The notes below the pieces were generated by a model that had not been told where the DNA came from, made no database searches, and saw only the letters and a list, made by a program, of their open reading frames with translations. From contig NZ_JAFEMW010000005.1 in NCBI RefSeq assembly GCF_016892625.1, positions 124,001 to 188,000 of the forward strand: a DNA stretch of 64,000 nt, given 5' to 3'. Made by a program: the position numbers and the translations under genes. Source of the DNA: Brevibacterium sp. RIT 803 (lineage in GTDB: Bacteria > Actinomycetota > Actinomycetes > Actinomycetales > Brevibacteriaceae). Shown in pieces: positions 9,438 to 18,067 of this stretch. Position 1 is the stretch's first letter, and each line of letters begins with the position of its first letter.

Positions 9438-10607
9438 TCACGCCCAACCGACAACGAGGCGGGCCGCCTCGGCGGGGATCATCGGGTCCACCCCGGTCAG
9501 GTCGGCGAATCGGCGCAGTCGGTTGGCCACCGTATTGCGATGGCAGAACAGCTCGGCGGCACTCGCCCCGATGCTCCCCGAGCGCAGGTAGGTGTGCACG
9601 GCCTCGACGAGGCGCTCACGTTCGCCCTCTCCGCAGACGGCGAGCGCCCGTTCGACGTCGGTGACGATGGAGTTCCCCGCCGCGTTCAGCGCCTGAGCGG
9701 CCAATCTGGCCCAGCCGCGCTCCCAGGTCATCGCCCCCGCCTCCGCGGCGGTGAGCACCTGCGCCAGATCCCGAGCGGTCAATGCTGACCTGCGCAGGGA
9801 CCCGATTCCCCGGGTATTGACCAGGCCCACCCGCGCCTCGGCGAGCCGACGTTCGACCGTTTCCAATCGCGACCCGGAGAGCTCGGATGACCCGGCGAAG
9901 GCAATGAGGACATCGCCGAGGTGGTGCGTGAACATGGTCCCGCCCGCGCGCTCATGATCGGACACGAGAACCCGCAGCGCCGAGGTGTCCTCACCGCGCG
10001 CGGCCACGACGAGCAGCGGACCGTCAGGGTCGAGACCCAGCGCCGAGGCGATCGTGGCCAGGCGCTCGTCCGTCGGGTTGAGGTCATCGAAGAGTCCCGC
10101 GATGAGTCCCTGCCGGACGGAGGATTCCTCCTCGCGCATGCGCTCTCGCTCTGCCGTGTAGGCATGCTGAACCTGGGAGACGTATTCGTCGACGGTGGAG
10201 AGCACGATCCCGGTGTGCCGGATGACGAGTTCCGCATCATCCTGTGTCGCGACCCTGGTCAGGGCCTCCCACAGGACGTTGAAGTCGTGCCGGATCGCCG
10301 TCATCAGCGCCTCCAGCGGAATCCCGGCACGAGCGCGAGAGACCCCGACCTCCGTGGACACCGCGACCGGGCCGTCGAAACCGCCGGCGCGCAGGCCCTC
10401 GACGAGAGACTGGAATGAGACGAGCCCGGTCCGTCTCAGCTCCGAGACCGGAATCGGGGCAGGATCGTAGCCTGGCACCCTGACGACTCGGGACATGAAC
10501 CGTTCGGTGAGCAGCTCGAGATCGAGGGCGTCGAGGAGTTCGATCCAGCGCTGACGGTCACCGGTCAACGGCTGATCCTTGAGCTGTCTCTCGTGTGTTG
10601 GCGGCAT
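9438..10607 (-). CDS. PucR-type regulator of the adjacent catabolic operon
   Basis: 389 residues. N-terminal RsbR-like or CdaR-like helical part, central PucR GGDEF-like segment (about 180-290), and C-terminal HTH_30 with AAELFCHRNTVANRLRRFADLTG. It is divergent from a MHS transporter gene that starts a three-gene run (transporter, ThDP enzyme, M20 amidase). This is the usual arrangement of a PucR protein and its target. ATG start. Confidence 0.85.
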   Translation of the reverse strand: MPPTHERQLKDQPLTGDRQRWIELLDALDLELLTERFMSRVVRVPGYDPAPIPVSELRRTGLVSFQSLVEGLRAGGFDGPVAVSTEVGVSRARAGIPLEALMTAIRHDFNVLWEALTRVATQDDAELVIRHTGIVLSTVDEYVSQVQHAYTAERERMREEESSVRQGLIAGLFDDLNPTDERLATIASALGLDPDGPLLVVAARGEDTSALRVLVSDHERAGGTMFTHHLGDVLIAFAGSSELSGSRLETVERRLAEARVGLVNTRGIGSLRRSALTARDLAQVLTAAEAGAMTWERGWARLAAQALNAAGNSIVTDVERALAVCGEGERERLVEAVHTYLRSGSIGASAAELFCHRNTVANRLRRFADLTGVDPMIPAEAARLVVGWA

Positions 10608-10631
10608 CGTCCTAGACTATGTGCGGAAGGC

Positions 10632-10645
10632 TGTGCAGATGCACA
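10632..10645. promoter_or_regulatory. candidate PucR operator
   Basis: Perfect inverted repeat TGTGCA-GA-TGCACA located 25 bp upstream of the PucR start, in the 184-bp divergent interval with the transporter gene. Position and symmetry suggest an operator for the regulator. No direct evidence. Confidence 0.4.
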
Positions 10646-10791
10646 ATCGGCAACCGAGATCTCGGGGCAAAAGATACTCGAAATCGTGCGATCTCACTCT
10701 GTAGTGTTCTAAGTTACAGGTTGAATGCCCTAGCCGACCATGCCCTTCAACCCAGTCCTGCCACCCAGTCCTGCACTCGATGGAGAGAAAC

Positions 10792-12123
10792 ATGAGCCAC
10801 ACCGACCCCACAGCTGCGGCAGAATACTCCGCAACTCATGAACTCAGCGTCAAAGACGCCAACAAGGTCGCGCTCGGCGCCCTCCTTGGCACCGCGCTCG
10901 AATGGTACGACTTCTTCCTCTTCAGCGCGGCTGCGGCACTGGTCTTCAACGTGCAGTACTTCACCAGCGAGAACGCCACTGCCGCTGCATTGGCATCCTT
11001 CGCAACCTTCGGCGTCGGACTCGCCGCCCGTCCCATCGGCGGACTGATCTTCGGCCGCATCGGCGACAAGCTCGGGCGCCGTCAGGTCCTCATGGTCACG
11101 ATCGTGGGCATCGGCATCGTCACCGGCCTCATCGGTGCGCTCCCGACCTACGCCGCGATCGGCTTCGCGGCACCTGTCCTGCTCGTGCTCCTGCGCATCC
11201 TGCAGGGACTCTTCGTCGGCGGCGAATGGTCTGGCGCCATGACGCTCGTCGTCGAGAACGCCCCGCTTCACCTGCGCGCACGCTACGCCGCAATCCCGCA
11301 GATCGGCTCGCCCATCGGCACGATCCTCTCCTCCGGCGGCTTCTTCGTCATGACCCTGATCCTGTCGGCGGACAGCTTCAGCGCCTGGGGCTGGCGCATC
11401 CCGTTCCTCGCCGCCATTCCACTCCTCCTCGTCGCCGTCTACATCCGCAGCCGCCTCGAAGAATCCCCGGTCTTCCGCCAGCTCGAGGATTCCGGCGAGC
11501 TCGAGAAGAGCCCCGTGCGCACCACCTTCCGCGACAGCTGGAAGCAGATCATCGTCGGCATGGCCGCGGCCCTCCTCGGCGTCGGCGGCTTCTACCTCGT
11601 CACCGCATTCTGCGTCTGGTACGGCGTCAACGTCCTCGGCTACGACGATTCGCTTCTGCTGTTGGGCAGCATGGTCGCCGCCGCTGTCGAGATCTTCGCC
11701 CTCATCTGGGGCGGAGCGCTCGGAACGAAGTTCGGGGCCAGCAAGGTCATCCTGTGGGGCGGCATCGCCTCGGCGGTGGTCTCGGTTCCTGCCTTCCTCA
11801 TGTTCGCATCCGGGAACCCGGTTCTCGTCGTCCTCGCGATGACCCTGGCCGTCGGCACGCTGTCACTGCCCTACGCCGCCTCGGGCACAGTCATGACCGG
11901 TCTGTTCCCGGCCAGCACCCGCTACACCGGTGTCGCCCTGGCACAGAACGTCGCCGGCATGATCTCCGGATTCATTCCGCTGCTCGCCACCGGGTTCGTC
12001 GCCGCGGCGGCCGATCATTGGTGGCCGGCCGCAGCGATGCTTGCCTTCCTGTCTCTCTTCACGGCCTTCGCCGGAGCCATCGCACCGCGCCTGAGCGTCG
12101 ACCTGCCCGGCTTCAAGCACTGA
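10792..12123 (+). CDS. MFS transporter, metabolite:H+ symporter (MHS) family
   Basis: 443 residues, 12 predicted membrane helices. Typical MHS marks: ALEWYDFFLFSAAAALVF in helix 1, FGVGLAARPIGGLIFGRIGDKLGRRQVL between helices 2 and 3, and LRILQGLFVGGEWSGAMTLVVEN in helix 4. MHS members import organic acids, betaines or aromatic acids with protons. Start at 10792 because the GGAGAG site lies just before it; the in-frame ATG at 10780 overlaps that site. It heads a + strand run with the ThDP enzyme (87-bp gap) and the M20 amidase. Confidence 0.88.
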   Translation: MSHTDPTAAAEYSATHELSVKDANKVALGALLGTALEWYDFFLFSAAAALVFNVQYFTSENATAAALASFATFGVGLAARPIGGLIFGRIGDKLGRRQVLMVTIVGIGIVTGLIGALPTYAAIGFAAPVLLVLLRILQGLFVGGEWSGAMTLVVENAPLHLRARYAAIPQIGSPIGTILSSGGFFVMTLILSADSFSAWGWRIPFLAAIPLLLVAVYIRSRLEESPVFRQLEDSGELEKSPVRTTFRDSWKQIIVGMAAALLGVGGFYLVTAFCVWYGVNVLGYDDSLLLLGSMVAAAVEIFALIWGGALGTKFGASKVILWGGIASAVVSVPAFLMFASGNPVLVVLAMTLAVGTLSLPYAASGTVMTGLFPASTRYTGVALAQNVAGMISGFIPLLATGFVAAAADHWWPAAAMLAFLSLFTAFAGAIAPRLSVDLPGFKH

Positions 12124-12210
12124 CAGGCAGCGCAGCACCAGCGCTCCCGCCACCAGTAATCCCACCACCAGCACCCAGCTGCTCTCACTCTCACGAAAGG
12201 GCCCACACGC

Positions 12211-13884
12211 ATGTCCCGCTCGGCCGGTCACCTCATCGTCAACACTCTGGAGAACGCCGGAATCGAGCGGATCTACGCGGTCCCCGGCGAAAGCTACCTC
12301 GATGTCCTCGACGGGCTCTACGACTCTCCCATCGAGACCGTCGTGTGCCGACAGGAGGGCGGCGCAGGGTTCATGGCTCTGTCCGAATCACGGCTGACGG
12401 GGCGGCCCGGAATCGCCATGGTCACCCGTGGTCCGGGCGCCGCGAACGCGATGATCTCCGTGCACACCGCCTACCAGGACGCCACCGCGCTCGTCCTCTT
12501 CGTCGGACTCGTGCCCATCGCGGACCGCGCCCGGGAATCGTTCCAGGAGTTCAGCCTGCCCGAGTGGTTCTCCTCCACCGCGAAGAAGGTCATCATCGTC
12601 GACGACGAGCACCGTGCCGGTGACCTCACTGCCGATGCCCTGCGCATCGCCGCATCCGGTCGCCCCGGCCCCGTCGTCGTGGGTCTGCCCGAGGACGTCC
12701 TCGTCCGCCTGACCGACTCACCAGCAGCGACACCTGCTCCGATCGCCGAACCTCAGCCCTCGGCCATCGACCTCGAATCGCTTGGCGCCCGCTTCGCCGC
12801 CGCGCAGAAGCCGGCCTTCGTCCTCGGTGGGGACGGGTGGCACGAAGGCCACGGCCGCGCACTGCTCGACCTGGCCGCCTCGGCGGGAATCCCGGTCTTC
12901 TGCGATTGGCGCGCCTACGACGCCGTCCCCCACACCGGACCCGCCTGGGCCGGTTGGTTGGGATATGGCCGCACCGAGGCGGTCGCAGCCGGATTCGGTG
13001 ATGCCGACCTCCTCGTCTTCGTCGGCGCCACCCGATCCGATGTCGCCAGCGACGGCTACACCCGCGGTTTCGACGCGGAGACCGTCGTCGTGGGGCTCGA
13101 TCCGGAGGCGACCCAGCATGCCGGGCGCATCGACCAGCAGATCCTGGCCTCCCCACGCAGCTTCGTCACGGCTCTGAGCTCGATCGATGCCTCAGACCTG
13201 CGCGGAGAACGCAACGACGCGTGGATGCAGTCGCGTTCAGACGTGCAGTCCCAGGTCGCCGAGCACAGGCCCGACGCCGAGGTGGCTGGTGCTCGTCCTC
13301 GAATTGGGGTCGATCTCGGGGTCGCGTTCGGGATCCTCGACGACCGCCTCGGCGGCTCCGCGGTTCTGACATACGGAGCCGGCAATGCCACGATCTGGGG
13401 CCACAGGTTCATCCGGCATCTTGAGCCGGCGAGCCTCGTCGGCGCCCGAAACGGGGCCATGGGCCTTGCCGTTCCCGGTGCAGTCGCGGCCTCGCTCGTC
13501 TTCCCAGAGCGTCGCGCGGTCGCGATCTGCGGTGACGGTGACTTCCTCATGAATGGGCAGGAGCTGGCTACGGCCTTCGCTCACGGGGCGAAGCCGCTGG
13601 TCATCGTCGTCGACAACGGGGTGTACGGCACAATCGTCCAACACCAGGTCAACCACTATCCCGGGCGTCCCTCTGGCACCCGCATGGTCAACCCCGACTT
13701 CGCAGTATGGATGTCCTCGTTCGGCGGGCACGGCGAACAGGTGGAGAGGACCGAGGACTTCGAGGCCGCGCTCGACCGAGCCCTGGCTGCTCACGGTCCG
13801 GCGCTCGTCCACGTCCTCATCGACCCCGAGCTCATGCCCCCGGCCGTCGACGAGATCCCGGCCGTCGACGAGATCTCGGCCTGA
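12211..13884 (+). CDS. thiamine-diphosphate-dependent enzyme, acetolactate-synthase-like
   Basis: 557 residues with three domains: ThDP Pyr domain (1-165), a Rossmann middle domain (about 185-320) and the PP domain. The PP domain shows GDGDFLMNGQELATAFAHGAKPLVIVVDNGVYGT, the GDG-x-NN-like ThDP/Mg site. The catalytic Glu that activates ThDP is present in CRQEGGAGFMA, which argues against glyoxylate carboligase (Val there). Could be a decarboxylase or carboligase; the substrate is unknown. The C-terminus PAVDEIPAVDEISA is a direct repeat that continues past the stop. Between a MHS transporter and an M20 amidase, hence probably catabolic. Confidence 0.8.
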   Translation: MSRSAGHLIVNTLENAGIERIYAVPGESYLDVLDGLYDSPIETVVCRQEGGAGFMALSESRLTGRPGIAMVTRGPGAANAMISVHTAYQDATALVLFVGLVPIADRARESFQEFSLPEWFSSTAKKVIIVDDEHRAGDLTADALRIAASGRPGPVVVGLPEDVLVRLTDSPAATPAPIAEPQPSAIDLESLGARFAAAQKPAFVLGGDGWHEGHGRALLDLAASAGIPVFCDWRAYDAVPHTGPAWAGWLGYGRTEAVAAGFGDADLLVFVGATRSDVASDGYTRGFDAETVVVGLDPEATQHAGRIDQQILASPRSFVTALSSIDASDLRGERNDAWMQSRSDVQSQVAEHRPDAEVAGARPRIGVDLGVAFGILDDRLGGSAVLTYGAGNATIWGHRFIRHLEPASLVGARNGAMGLAVPGAVAASLVFPERRAVAICGDGDFLMNGQELATAFAHGAKPLVIVVDNGVYGTIVQHQVNHYPGRPSGTRMVNPDFAVWMSSFGGHGEQVERTEDFEAALDRALAAHGPALVHVLIDPELMPPAVDEIPAVDEISA

Positions 13885-13907
13885 CGAGATTCCGGCCTGA
13901 CGATTCC
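13843..13907 (+). repeat. short degenerate tandem repeat spanning a stop codon
   Basis: Units GCCGTCGACGAGATCCCG (13843-13860), the same with one change (13861-13878), GCCTGACGAGATTCCG (13879-13894) and GCCTGACGATTCC (13895-13907). The third unit has a 2-base loss that creates the TGA stop at 13882-13884. Slippage apparently set the present C-terminus of the ThDP enzyme. Confidence 0.75.
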
Positions 13908-13951
13908 CCGACCATCCACGACAGTCCCCACAACCCCGCCAAGGACGAACA

Positions 13952-15244
13952 ATGACGCAGACTCCCCACTCGCAGACTCCTGCTACTTCACCAGCGACTA
14001 CACAGACAGATAGGGACGATGAGTTCCTCGCCGACTGGTCGGTGCATTCGCGCTTCGGCGCCGTCGAGGGAACGAACGGCGTGGATCGTCAGGCGGCGAG
14101 CGCCGCCGACGGTGAGCAGCGCAGATGGTTCGCCGAGCTGCTGAACAAGCACGGGTTCAGCGTGCACCGGGATCCGATCGGCAATCAGTTCGGTCTGCTC
14201 GAACTCGTTCCCGGCGCCCCGTATGTCCTCACCGGATCGCACATGGATTCGCAGCCGACCGCCGGCCGCTTCGACGGGGCGTATGGCGTCATGTCCTCGG
14301 CTCACGCCTGCTTCGCCGTCGCCGATGAGCTTCGCGCCGACCCAGCAAGGGCGAAGTACAACCTCGCCGTCATCAACTGGTTCAACGAAGAGGGCTCGCG
14401 CTTCAAGCCGTCGATGATGGGCAGCAATGTCTTCACCGGCAAGGCCGAGCTCGAGGCGGCACTGGCCACCACCGATCCTCATGGCGTCACCGTCGCCGAG
14501 GCGCTCGATGCGATCGGTGAGCGCGGAGACTTCACCGCGCCGGAGATCGCTGCCTATGCCGAAATCCATGTCCAGCAGGGCCGCAGCATGGAGGAGGACG
14601 GTGTCACGATCGGCCTCGTCAACGCCACGTGGGCTGCTCATAAGTTCGAGTTCCGCGTCACCGGCGAGCAGGCCCATAGCGGTTCGACGCTGATGGGTGA
14701 TCGTCGCGATGCACTGCTGGGTGCCGCCCGGCTCGTGGTCGCCGCGCGCGAACTCGTCGACGAATTCGAGCCCGGGGCGCTGCACACGGCGTGCGGTGAG
14801 CTCAACGTCTACCCCAACTCCCCGGTCGTCGTCGCCAGTGAGGTCGGCCTGCTGCTCGACCTGCGCTCCCCCAGCGCCGAGGTGATCGCCGCCGCCCACG
14901 AATCCCTCATGTCCACCGTCGCCCGGGTCCGCGACGAGGTCGGTGTCGAGATCGAGATCGTCGCCGAACACAGTTGGGATCAGAACCCGTACTCCGAGGA
15001 CGGAGTCGAGCTGGCACGGTCGGCTGCCGAGGACCTGGGTCTCACCTCGGCGCGGGTGATGACCGTGGCCGGACACGACTCGACGAACATGAAGGACACC
15101 GTGCCCACTGTGATGCTCTTCGTGCCCAGCGTCGGCGGCGTCTCCCACAGTCTTCAGGAATTCACGAAGGACGAGGACCTCGTGTCCGGCCTTCACCACC
15201 TCACCGAAGTGGTGCGACGGCTGGCTGCTGGCGCGCTGGGCTGA
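13952..15244 (+). CDS. M20 Zn-dependent amidohydrolase (allantoate amidohydrolase / N-carbamoylase type)
   Basis: 430 residues. Metal-binding signature of the hydantoinase/carbamoylase subfamily: TGSHMDSQPTAGRFDGAYGV, then NWFNEEGSRFKPSMMGS with the Glu-Glu pair, then EIHVQQGRSMEEDG. The dimerisation domain has EQAHSGSTLMGDRRDAL, and the C-terminal AGHDSTNMKD supplies the last His region. Family members hydrolyse N-carbamoyl amino acids, allantoate or ureido acids with release of ammonia. Good AAGGA site before the ATG at 13952. Third gene of the + strand run with transporter and ThDP enzyme, opposite a PucR regulator, suggesting use of a nitrogen-rich compound. Confidence 0.85.
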   Translation: MTQTPHSQTPATSPATTQTDRDDEFLADWSVHSRFGAVEGTNGVDRQAASAADGEQRRWFAELLNKHGFSVHRDPIGNQFGLLELVPGAPYVLTGSHMDSQPTAGRFDGAYGVMSSAHACFAVADELRADPARAKYNLAVINWFNEEGSRFKPSMMGSNVFTGKAELEAALATTDPHGVTVAEALDAIGERGDFTAPEIAAYAEIHVQQGRSMEEDGVTIGLVNATWAAHKFEFRVTGEQAHSGSTLMGDRRDALLGAARLVVAARELVDEFEPGALHTACGELNVYPNSPVVVASEVGLLLDLRSPSAEVIAAAHESLMSTVARVRDEVGVEIEIVAEHSWDQNPYSEDGVELARSAAEDLGLTSARVMTVAGHDSTNMKDTVPTVMLFVPSVGGVSHSLQEFTKDEDLVSGLHHLTEVVRRLAAGALG

Positions 15245-15266
15245 GCTGAGCTCGCCCCTCTCGCTT

Positions 15267-15328
15267 CCGCTAGCCAAAAGTGCACTGGTAGAGCACAAAT
15301 GCTCTACGTGAGCACTTTTGGCTAGCGG
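15267..15328. repeat. 62-nt compound palindrome between convergent genes
   Basis: Outer arms of 17 bp (15267-15283 and 15312-15328, beginning CCGCTAGCC) are perfectly complementary. An inner 8-bp hairpin GTAGAGCA-CAAA-TGCTCTAC occupies 15288-15307. There is no T tract, so it is an atypical terminator; it may act bidirectionally between the M20 gene and the convergent secreted-protein gene, or be a REP-like element. Confidence 0.7.
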
Positions 15329-15362
15329 TCAGGGTTCGAAGCACCCGGGACACATACGTGCG

Positions 15363-15953
15363 TCAATTGATGGGCTCGACGTCCTGGTTCTCATCGACGA
15401 GCTCTTCGGCCAGCGTCTCCCACTTGTCATAGGCGTCGGGATGTCCTGAGCCTTGGACTGCCTGGGCCGCGGCACCGGGATCCATCGTCTCCCACCCCGT
15501 GATCTGGAGCAGTCCCGGGTTCGGGCACTCTGGATTGACTCCGTAGAAGGACTTCGAGGCGTACACCGCATCGGTGATCTGACCGTGGGTCCCCCACCCG
15601 TATGACGGCCGCTGTTGGAACAGTCCGGCAGAGTCTTTGTCGCCGCTGTCGAGATTCCGCAGACTCGATTCCTGTAGCGCTGTCATGACAGCGATCTTCT
15701 GAGCCTGCGCCGAGAGATCAGAGCCCTTGCCGACGGCGATGATGGTGCGAGCATTGTCGATCTTCTCCTGCGAGAGCTGGCTGGTGTCCTGGGGCCTGGC
15801 ACCTTCACCGCCAACAGAGGCGGTGCTCGCAGGAGTCGAGGCCTTGCCCGTAGGAGGAAGGGTCTCCGCAGGCACTGCGGTCGCCGCAGACGCGCCACCG
15901 GCGAGGAGGCCTGCGGAAAGAGCTGTCACCGCTAATGCTCGTGCAAGTTTCAT
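15363..15953 (-). CDS. secreted lysozyme-like (transglycosylase-fold) protein, paralog A
   Basis: 196 residues. Signal peptide MKLARALAVTALSAGLLAGGASAATA. The mature domain has KIAVMTALQESSLRNLDSGDKDSAGLFQQRPSYGWG followed by YASKSFYGVNPECPNPG, a pattern seen in actinobacterial extracellular domains with a lysozyme-like fold; the Glu in QESSL would be the catalytic acid. Start at 15953 because AGGAGAATC lies 8 nt upstream and the signal peptide starts there; the frame stays open far upstream only through repeat DNA. Closely related to the gene at 17125-17733, which shares the motif spacing throughout. Confidence 0.7.
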   Translation of the reverse strand: MKLARALAVTALSAGLLAGGASAATAVPAETLPPTGKASTPASTASVGGEGARPQDTSQLSQEKIDNARTIIAVGKGSDLSAQAQKIAVMTALQESSLRNLDSGDKDSAGLFQQRPSYGWGTHGQITDAVYASKSFYGVNPECPNPGLLQITGWETMDPGAAAQAVQGSGHPDAYDKWETLAEELVDENQDVEPIN

Positions 15954-16304
15954 CGGTTCTGATTCTCCTGAAGTCCGCTCAATAGAGCAATGGGCATTGT
16001 GTTGAGCGGTAAGCCCGCGCACAATATCCTCACTCGAGAAAGACACGGCCCTCTGAAAACTCGCCCACGCCCCAGCCTCTCGAAGGGACAACGTCGCCTG
16101 CAACGAACACGGAGCTAACGGCTGTTGAATTGTGCCGATCCGGCGGCGTGTCGACGCCGCAACGCGGTTGACGCACTGCGGCCGACGCTGTACCACGGTT
16201 GGCGCGCTGCAGCCGAAGCCGCACTGCGGTTGACGCACTGCGGTTGACGCCGTACCACGGCCGAAGTTGCACTGCGGGCGAGGCCGACGCAGTACTCTTG
16301 CCCC
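15954..16304. other. divergent intergenic region rich in short repeats
   Basis: 351 bp between the lysozyme-like gene and the nucleotidyltransferase gene. The right half is the repeat listed at 16154-16283. The left half holds the ribosome site of the secreted protein and presumably its promoter. A long open frame on the minus strand runs through it, but its translation is just repeat-derived Arg/Cys/Gln-rich sequence, so no gene is called. Confidence 0.6.
16154..16283. repeat. degenerate minisatellite, ~14-bp unit
   Basis: Repeated variants of CGCACTGCGGTTGA appear about eight times, two of them back to back near 16230-16257. They are interspersed with two copies of a GTACCACGG-containing unit (near 16190 and 16252). 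The array ends 22 bp before the ATG of the nucleotidyltransferase gene, so it occupies that gene's promoter region. Confidence 0.75.
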
Positions 16305-17132
16305 ATGGACTCGAGACTGCCAGAGGAAGCTGCCCGAGCAGTCGAGTCGTATCTGCGAATCGCCGACAGGCTGCTGCCGGGTGCGGTCACCGCATGCGCA
16401 GTCGGTGGGTCCATCGCCCTTGATGCCTACCGACCGGGCCGCAGCGATATCGATGTCATCGCCGTCCTCAGCGATGAGTGGAAAGACCACCAGAGCCTTA
16501 TGGCACGCTTGAGGCTTCTGCATCTCGCTCAGGTGCCCCGCCTGACCGTCCGTGCTGCACGCGGTATGGGGTTCAGCGCATGTTGCAACACGGTGTTCGT
16601 CTGGCAGTCCGAGATCACCCGTGCGGTGACCGAGATCAACCCGGTCGCGTCCCACGTAGGCGAGGTCTTTGACTCTCAGGGTGCTTTCGACGTCAATCCG
16701 GTGATCTGGAAGGAACTCGTCGACGGCGGCGTCTCCGTCCGGGGCAGCCCTGTCTCGGATTGGAATCTCGACTCCGAGCCGGGTGAACTCCGCAACTGGG
16801 TGGAGCGCAACATCCGCGAGTATTGGGCACCGCTGGCTGAAAGCGCACGCAGAGTTAGACGCCCCTTGTCAGCTGGAGCTGTGGAGTGGTGCCTGCTGGG
16901 GCCGGCGCGAATGCACTACACCCTCCTGACCCGGGAGATCATCAGCAAGGAGGATGCCGGACGGCACGCGCTTGAGGCCTTCCCTGACCACTCGGCGATC
17001 ATCGAGGTTGCCCTCGCCCGACTGCGAAGCGATCCGCTTCCGACAACCCCACCTCGTGATCAGTGGCGTGCGCTGACTGCATCGGCGATGAGGTCGATCA
17101 TCGCCGACTCCCCAGCGAACGACCTCATTTGA
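16305..17132 (+). CDS. nucleotidyltransferase, aminoglycoside adenylyltransferase-like
   Basis: 275 residues. N-terminal nucleotidyltransferase core with VGGSIALDAYRPGRSDIDVIAVL, the GSxxL...SDIDxxx motif whose two Asp residues bind Mg. A helical C-terminal half follows, as in ANT(3'')/DUF4111 enzymes. Length fits aminoglycoside adenylyltransferases (about 260). The substrate cannot be inferred; resistance is possible but not shown. No clear ribosome site precedes the ATG. Its last 8 bp overlap the convergent secreted-protein gene. Confidence 0.7.
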   Translation: MDSRLPEEAARAVESYLRIADRLLPGAVTACAVGGSIALDAYRPGRSDIDVIAVLSDEWKDHQSLMARLRLLHLAQVPRLTVRAARGMGFSACCNTVFVWQSEITRAVTEINPVASHVGEVFDSQGAFDVNPVIWKELVDGGVSVRGSPVSDWNLDSEPGELRNWVERNIREYWAPLAESARRVRRPLSAGAVEWCLLGPARMHYTLLTREIISKEDAGRHALEAFPDHSAIIEVALARLRSDPLPTTPPRDQWRALTASAMRSIIADSPANDLI

Positions 17133-17733
17133 TGACGTCGACGTCCTGGTTGTCATCGACGAGCTGCGCGGCAAGGGGTTCCCACTTCGCGTATTCGTCA
17201 GGGAAAGCCGAGGACTGCACGTCCTGCGCGGCCTGGCCCGGGTCGATGTTCTCCCAGTTGTCGATCTGAGTCAGGCCCGGATTGGGGGTGTCGGGGTTGA
17301 CTCCATAGAACGACTTGGAGGCGAAGACGGGATCCTCCACCTGCTCGGCCGATCCCCAGTTCATCGAGGGACGCTGCTGGAACGCTCCGACGGAGTCACG
17401 ATCCCCGCCGTCGAGATTCTGCAGGCTCGACTCCTGCAGTGCGGTCATCACGGCGATCTTCTGGGCCTTCTCCGACAAGCCTGCGCCCTTACCGACGCCG
17501 ATGATGGTGCGGGCATTGTCGATCTGCTCGGAGCTGAGCTCGCCCGGATCGTCGATGCCCACGGCTGTGCCGTCGCCCTGGTCCTGGCCGGCGCCCCAGG
17601 CGTTCTCGCTCGACTGGTCGACGGCCCCTGAGATCGGACCTGCCGCGGCGGAGGTCGCCGCCCCCAGGGAGAGACCCCCTGCGATGACGGCAGCGGACAG
17701 TGCAGTCACCGCAAATTTGCGCACGCTTTTCAT
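17125..17733 (-). CDS. secreted lysozyme-like protein, paralog B
   Basis: 202 residues. Signal peptide MKSVRKFAVTALSAAVIAGGLSLGAATSAAAG. The mature domain contains KIAVMTALQESSLQNLDGGDRDSVGAFQQRPSMNWG and FASKSFYGVNPDTPNPG, co-linear with paralog A at 15363-15953; the Asn-Ala-Arg-Thr-Ile-Ile block is nearly identical. Both end with an acidic DNQDV tail. The pair presumably arose by duplication, with the nucleotidyltransferase gene lying between. Predicted extracellular peptidoglycan-active or peptidoglycan-binding role, by inference. Confidence 0.7.
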   Translation of the reverse strand: MKSVRKFAVTALSAAVIAGGLSLGAATSAAAGPISGAVDQSSENAWGAGQDQGDGTAVGIDDPGELSSEQIDNARTIIGVGKGAGLSEKAQKIAVMTALQESSLQNLDGGDRDSVGAFQQRPSMNWGSAEQVEDPVFASKSFYGVNPDTPNPGLTQIDNWENIDPGQAAQDVQSSAFPDEYAKWEPLAAQLVDDNQDVDVIK

Positions 17734-18067
17734 CTGTTCTCACTTTCGTGTTGGATCGGGCGAGCTGCCCGGACGGCGTCCTGATCGGATTCGGCACACA
17801 TCTGCTTCCTGCTTTCGGCACAGGGATGCTCCGGTAATCGCCTCACACCACACTGTCGGACGCAGGAAGGCAGTTCAATGCCGAGACGCTCATAGGTGGC
17901 TTAGGTTCGCCGCAACGAATCGGAAGGGACTGGTGAGCATCAGCTCAGAATTCGCTGGATGCTCTGCGGCACCATGCGGCGCCCGCACGCACCCGTGACC
18001 CGGGTCTCGGCTCGCCCATCGGGCCACTCGAAGGTGCGGGTCAGGCTCCATTCAGGCGCGCGTCTGC
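17734..18067. other. intergenic stretch, no gene seen
   Basis: 334 bp upstream of paralog B and downstream of selB. It should hold the promoter of paralog B near 17740-17800. I see no RNA gene, strong hairpin or repeat in it. Confidence 0.4.

Noticed and set aside
10902..12623. 573-codon + strand frame
   Set aside because: Arg/His/Pro-rich shadow of the MHS transporter in another frame; the real gene has membrane helices and a ribosome site.
15954..16655. N-terminal 230-residue extension of the lysozyme-like protein
   Set aside because: It is translated minisatellite and antisense DNA; the signal peptide and ribosome site place the start at 15953.
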